From: Eulemur rufifrons
Taxonomy: Eukaryota > Chordata > Mammalia > Primates > Lemuridae
Assembly: GCF_041146395.1 (NCBI RefSeq)
Contig: NC_090989.1
Location: 53,408,501 to 53,472,500 of the forward strand
Reading direction: 5' to 3'
Length of the DNA stretch: 64,000 nt
Shown: positions 59,935 to 64,000 of the stretch, piece by piece
How the letters are laid out: every line of letters begins with the position of its first letter
How positions within the stretch are numbered: the stretch's first letter is position 1
Notes under the pieces: generated by a model
Seen by the model: the letters and a program-made list of their open reading frames with translations, nothing else
Told to the model about the DNA's origin: nothing
The model's database searches: none
Position numbers and translations under genes: made by a program

Positions 59935-60735
59935 GTTAAACCATAGCCCATAAATTGACAGCACAAAGAAGTCACATATACCATTTATCCAAATACATCA
60001 GTTATTAGCATTTACCCCTTTTGTTTTACATATATCATTTATTCTCTTTCCTCCCCTCTTTCTGTGCATGTATTTGGAAGTTGGCTATAAATTGTAGAGA
60101 TTATGCTGCTTTATCTATAAAGCCTTGGTGTGTATTGCCTAAGATCAAGGATTTTTTATTTCATAACCAATACTATTATCTACCTGTCTGTATTCAAATT
60201 TTAGCAATTGTCCCAACAGCATCATTTTATAGCTATTTTTCTCCACAGCCCAGGATCCAGTGCAAGATCATGCTTTGCCTTTACTTGTCATCTCTCCTTA
60301 GTCTGTTTTAATCTGAAATATTTAAGCATCATTTCTTTGTCATTCTTGATATTGATGTTTTTGAGGCATGTGGGTCAGTTATTTTTGTAGTATGCCTTTC
60401 AGTTTGGGTATATCTGACAATTCATGACTGATTAAAGTTTTGCAATTTTTATAAGAATATCAGAAGAATACTTTCCAGTGTACTATATCAGGAAATATAT
60501 GAGTTTGATTTGTTCCATTATTGGTAATACTAACTTTGATACTTAGTTAAATTTATGTCTACTAGGTTTCTTCAGCATAAAATTAATAGGTTTTTTTTAA
60601 TTAATAATTTGTAAGGAGACGTTTGAGACTAGGTAAATATCTCTCTGCGCATCAATTATTTACCTCCTAGTTTATCACCTACTGATAATATTTTTCTAAA
60701 TCAGTGATTAATCTGATAGCTGAAAATTGTATATT
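59935..60735 (-). mobile_element. Old L1 (L1M-type) 3' UTR, antisense
   Basis: 'agcatttacccc', 'ggtgtgtattgcctaagatcaaggatt', 'ttagcaattgtcccaacagcatc', 'cccaggatccagtgcaagatcatgctttgc', 'tttttgaggcatgtgggtcagttatttttgtag' and 'gagacgtttgagactaggtaaatatc' follow a reversed L1M-class 3' UTR in order. Confidence 0.75.
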
Positions 60736-60844
60736 TTTTAATTCCATTATTCCTTCTACAATTTTTAGTTGGCATTCTATTCTAAAAAACAGTTTTGCCT
60801 TTTCGTTTATTCAATCATTTGTTTGTTTATCAAAATGAACTCAC

Positions 60845-61725
60845 AGATTCTTATTTTTTTCTATTTTAGTGTTTTAAAAATGAGATTTATTGAGGTATAC
60901 TTTAGATAGTAAAAATTCATCATTTAAGATTTTTCCACAGTTTCCTTATATTCTTCCTTAGTCAATCTCTAGCCTTGAAACCTACTGATCTCCTTTTTGT
61001 TCCTATTTTAATATCAATCTCTAATTCTTTGTTACTAGTATAAAAAATAAAATTAATATTTTTGTATATTAATCTTGTCTCCTGACACATTTATACTTGC
61101 TAATTAGTTCTAGCAGATTTTTTTGGTAGATTTCATAGAATCATGTCATCTATAAATTGGTTTTACTTCTTTATTTTTAATCCATATGAATTTAATTTTT
61201 TTTCTTATTGCTTGGACTAAAGCCTCCAGTACAATGTTGAATTAAAGTGGTGAGAGTGGATATCCTTGCCTTGTTCCTATTTTAGGCAGAAAACATTCAG
61301 TATTTCCCAAATAGGGATTATGTGATTTGTCGGAACTCTTAATTATGTTGAGGAAGTCCTTGTCTGTTCCTGGTTTCTTCAGCATTTAATTTTTTAAAAA
61401 TCAGAAATAGATATTTGGATTTTGCCAAATAGTTCTTCTGCCTTGATTGACATGATCACATGTTTTTCATTTGTTTGATTTTAGTCTGTTATTCTGGTGA
61501 CTTACAGTGAGTGATTTTTCTAATGTTGAAACACTTTGTATTCCTGGAATAAACCCCACTCGGTTGTGATATATTATCCTTTTAATATATTGCTGGATTA
61601 GACTTGCTAACATTTTGTTAAGACTTTTTTCTATCTATTTTTATGAGGAATAATTTGTCTATAGATTTCTTTTCTTATGATGCTTTTATCTGATTTTATT
61701 ATCAGGGTAATACAGACAACATCAA
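60845..61725 (-). mobile_element. L1 ORF2 fragment, antisense
   Basis: A reversed 3' end ('tttattgaggtatactttagatag') joins directly to the reversed reverse-transcriptase region: 'gagagtggatatccttgccttgttcc' (around 61255), 'tgtattcctggaataaaccccact' (61540), 'ttattatcagggtaatac' (61697). An internal deletion joins them. Confidence 0.85.
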
Positions 61726-61729
61726 CATT

Positions 61730-62290
61730 TAGTACTTGCGGAACATTTCACATCTAACAGATACTGTTCTAAGTAATTTACGTATATTTTCAAGATTTTA
61801 TTTTGATACTATTTCAGACTTTATAAAACAATTACAAGAATAATACAAAATATTATCATATACCTTTAATTTAAATTCTTCAAATATTAACCATCTACCA
61901 CATTGGCCTTATTATTTTCTTGTTCTCTGAGTCTTTTCACTTTAAAGATTCATATGTATCTTAAGCTCTAGGAAATTTTCACATATAGTTTCCATTATTA
62001 TATCCTCCCTTTCATAATTTTTATATACTCTATGGATACATTTTATTTTTAGTTTTATTCTATGCAGAACCAAGTTAATATAATTTAGGGCATCTTAGGT
62101 ATTATTTTTAGATCAATAAAATTGCCCTAATGAATCTAGCTGAAAATATCAAAATATATTACTTTTAGTTATTCTTCTGTGCTCTGGAGGATGAGTCTGT
62201 TTATGAAATTATGAAGTCCACATTTGGCAGGACAGATAGTATCTACTTAAGATTAAGTTCACGCTAGACCTCTTACTCACATGTTTACCA
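61730..62290. other. Intergenic, nothing assigned
   Basis: AT-rich; 61790-61930 looks like an old L1-type or other repeat but is not placed. No gene. Confidence 0.35.
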
Positions 62291-62294
62291 ATCC

Positions 62295-62720
62295 AGGCCC
62301 ATTCTCTGTTGTTCTTCATCCCTCTTCGAGCCATGGAAGCCTGACTTCTATGAACTGCATCCTTATGACTGCATTTCCCTTTGAATATTGGGTTTGGCCA
62401 ATGAGGAAAGCTCCCTTCTTGCCTGATCATGACAATGGCTGTGATTTCTTTATTTTTCTGAAAGCCACAGCTTCTGTCAGGCAGCTTCTCTTACGACTAT
62501 ATATCTCACAGAGTTCCAGTCACTAATATTCCTCTAATAATTTAAAGCCTAGAGGTGGTCACTGATTATCTCTGTTGTTAGCCCAGAGATGTTTCACTTT
62601 CCCTTGTGCTTCCTGTTAGCTCTGCCTGCACCTTTGTAAACAGTCCCTTCATCCAACCCATTCAACTTTCCCTACGCACTCAGCAGCTGTTTCCAGGCAG
62701 GCCCCTGACTGGTGCATCCC
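62295..62720. repeat. Probable old LTR-like dispersed repeat
   Basis: 'tttggccaatgaggaaagctcccttcttgcc', 'aaagccacagcttctgtcaggcagc', 'agcctagaggtggtcactg', 'tgcacctttgtaaacagtcccttcatcc' and 'tttccaggcaggcccctgactg' form a series I recognise as a dispersed mammalian LTR-like repeat, family not assigned. Confidence 0.5.
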
Positions 62721-62724
62721 TGCA

Positions 62725-64000
62725 TGTTACTGTTTTGCTTCTGTTCAATGTCCCCACTCCCTAGGGTCCTCCAGCTAAAATTTGCCTTCTAGAAATAGCC
62801 TAGCGTCAAACCTTTTATTTTGATCAAAACTAATATTCTGCATTTCTTATATGGTAGAGGATTCGCTAGAACTAGACTCACTGTGTAAGCTATTTTGAGG
62901 ATGCTCATTGTCTTAGTTGTCCTAGGGCATTTGAATTTTAAGGGTGCATTCCTTTTTTAATCTTAAGAAAACCATCTCTAATGATAAAAATTCATATTTA
63001 GGTGGTAAAGTTGGTATTACCATGGTGTCTCTCAAGTAAGCCAGGCCCTGAATGTGGGAGGAGGCCAGATGGTAAGAGCCAGTTCAACAGGAAGAAAAAG
63101 TTGCTTGGTCCAGTGTTTCCTAAAATGCATATGTCATAACAGTAGTCCTGCAAAATGCTTTAAAAATAAAGAGATGTTACTCCCATGCAATAGTATTTTT
63201 AAAATACTGCATATTATAGCCTCCTCTTAAGAAGAGAAATTGCATATTAGCTACCTAAAGTTATGAGAAATCCTATAGGAAATATTAATAAACCGGTCTA
63301 CTTTGTTTGAACCAGTTATGTTTCAAATAAGAATAAAATTTCTCAGAATGCTTTAGCTTTACTAATAGTATTGCTTCTAGGGCATCCCATAGAAATCAGT
63401 ATAGTGGGACAAATTGTTGTCTTCTAGAAAACTTGGTCACTTAAGCCTCTCGCAGGTAGGAAAATAGACTGTATCTGCTATCAGGCATTTTTCGCTACTA
63501 GTTCTAAAGTTTTTGTTATGTACTCTTTCATTTTGGTGTTTAATTTTTTAAGAATTATGGATCTGTAAGACATAATAAGTATAATAAAAAAATCAGAGAA
63601 TCTTATGCCAAATCTATGAATTGTTCTATTGCTTTTAACTTGTTTTTATCCTTTTCATCTGAATAATTATGGTTTCTAGAAGACCTTATAGTCTAAACTC
63701 AATGAAAATATGAATCATTACTATAGTCTAATCAGATGCAATTGTAACCTCATAATTAATTTTGAATAATTTTACATTTTAAAACAGCATAATCAATAGC
63801 ACAGGTGGTCCTTCCCTTCCTTTTACTCATAAAGTTGTTTGCTTACTTTGTACTAGTTTTAGTATGACTAATGAATGATTCACCAGAATAAAGAAAAATT
63901 ACACGAAGAGTTAAGTTCTGTTTCTATAAACTCTATTCTAAAGAGCTTTTAAAATAAGGATGTATCATTTATTCTGATTATAAAAGTAATGAGTGTTATA
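62725..64000. other. Right edge, nothing assigned
   Basis: AT-rich intergenic sequence. No exon of the neighbouring human-order gene TRAT1 was recognised. The final 40 bases resemble 53440-53500 and are probably an ancient repeat entering the window. Confidence 0.4.

Noticed and set aside
62725..64000. Exon of TRAT1, the expected next gene by human order
   Set aside because: No stretch translating to a transmembrane adaptor start or its tyrosine motifs was found; the gene probably lies beyond the window.

Overview
This is a nuclear genomic window from a primate, almost certainly a strepsirrhine (lemur, loris or galago group). The evidence is a full-length Alu at 41301-41645 with the lemur-type linker and the phrases typical of strepsirrhine Alus, an Alu right arm of the same type at 15232-15396, and an L1 3' end at 55975-56760 that resembles strepsirrhine L1s. 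Old dispersed repeats (L2, MIR, MER5A, MER1, MLT1, Tigger, L1M/HAL1) are general to placental mammals. Species level cannot be settled from the window.

Gene content is very low. One intact protein-coding gene is visible: RETNLB (resistin-like beta, RELM-beta/FIZZ2) on the minus strand at about 2.6-4.2 kb. Three coding exons (4013-3887, 3419-3339, 2773-2646) have consensus splice sites, all in phase 1, and splice to a 111-residue secreted cysteine-rich protein. It keeps the whole resistin cysteine signature and carries one additional cysteine (Cys44). A probable short non-coding first exon and TATA-like box lie at about 4.19-4.25 kb. Nothing else resembles a functional gene. In human, RETNLB is followed on its promoter side by a long intergenic interval before TRAT1, and the remaining 60 kb here looks like that kind of interval; no TRAT1 exon was found.

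Layout: 0-6.5 kb holds a mariner-type MITE, L2 fragments and RETNLB. 6.5-27 kb is intergenic sequence with a Tigger-type transposon, an MLT1 LTR, three Alus, two antisense MLT1-type LTRs, MER5A, MER1 and MIR/L2 fragments. 27.7-33.4 kb is a minus-strand L1 pile-up including a twin-primed (5'-inverted) L1 with an Alu inside. 35.5-46.5 kb is plus-strand old L1 sequence, including one nearly complete but decayed L1M that has been hit by an Alu, a 300-bp piggyBac-like element flanked by TTAA, and a Tigger-type MITE. 48.6-50.8 kb is a HAL1-like (half-L1) element. 54-62 kb is minus-strand old L1 sequence interrupted by a younger L1 and a Tigger-type element.

I found no candidate for a new multi-gene system. 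The most interesting items are the piggyBac-like insertion with an exact TTAA duplication (piggyBac activity in primates is notable in the mouse-lemur lineage), the extra cysteine in RETNLB, and the nested insertions, which give a clean relative chronology.
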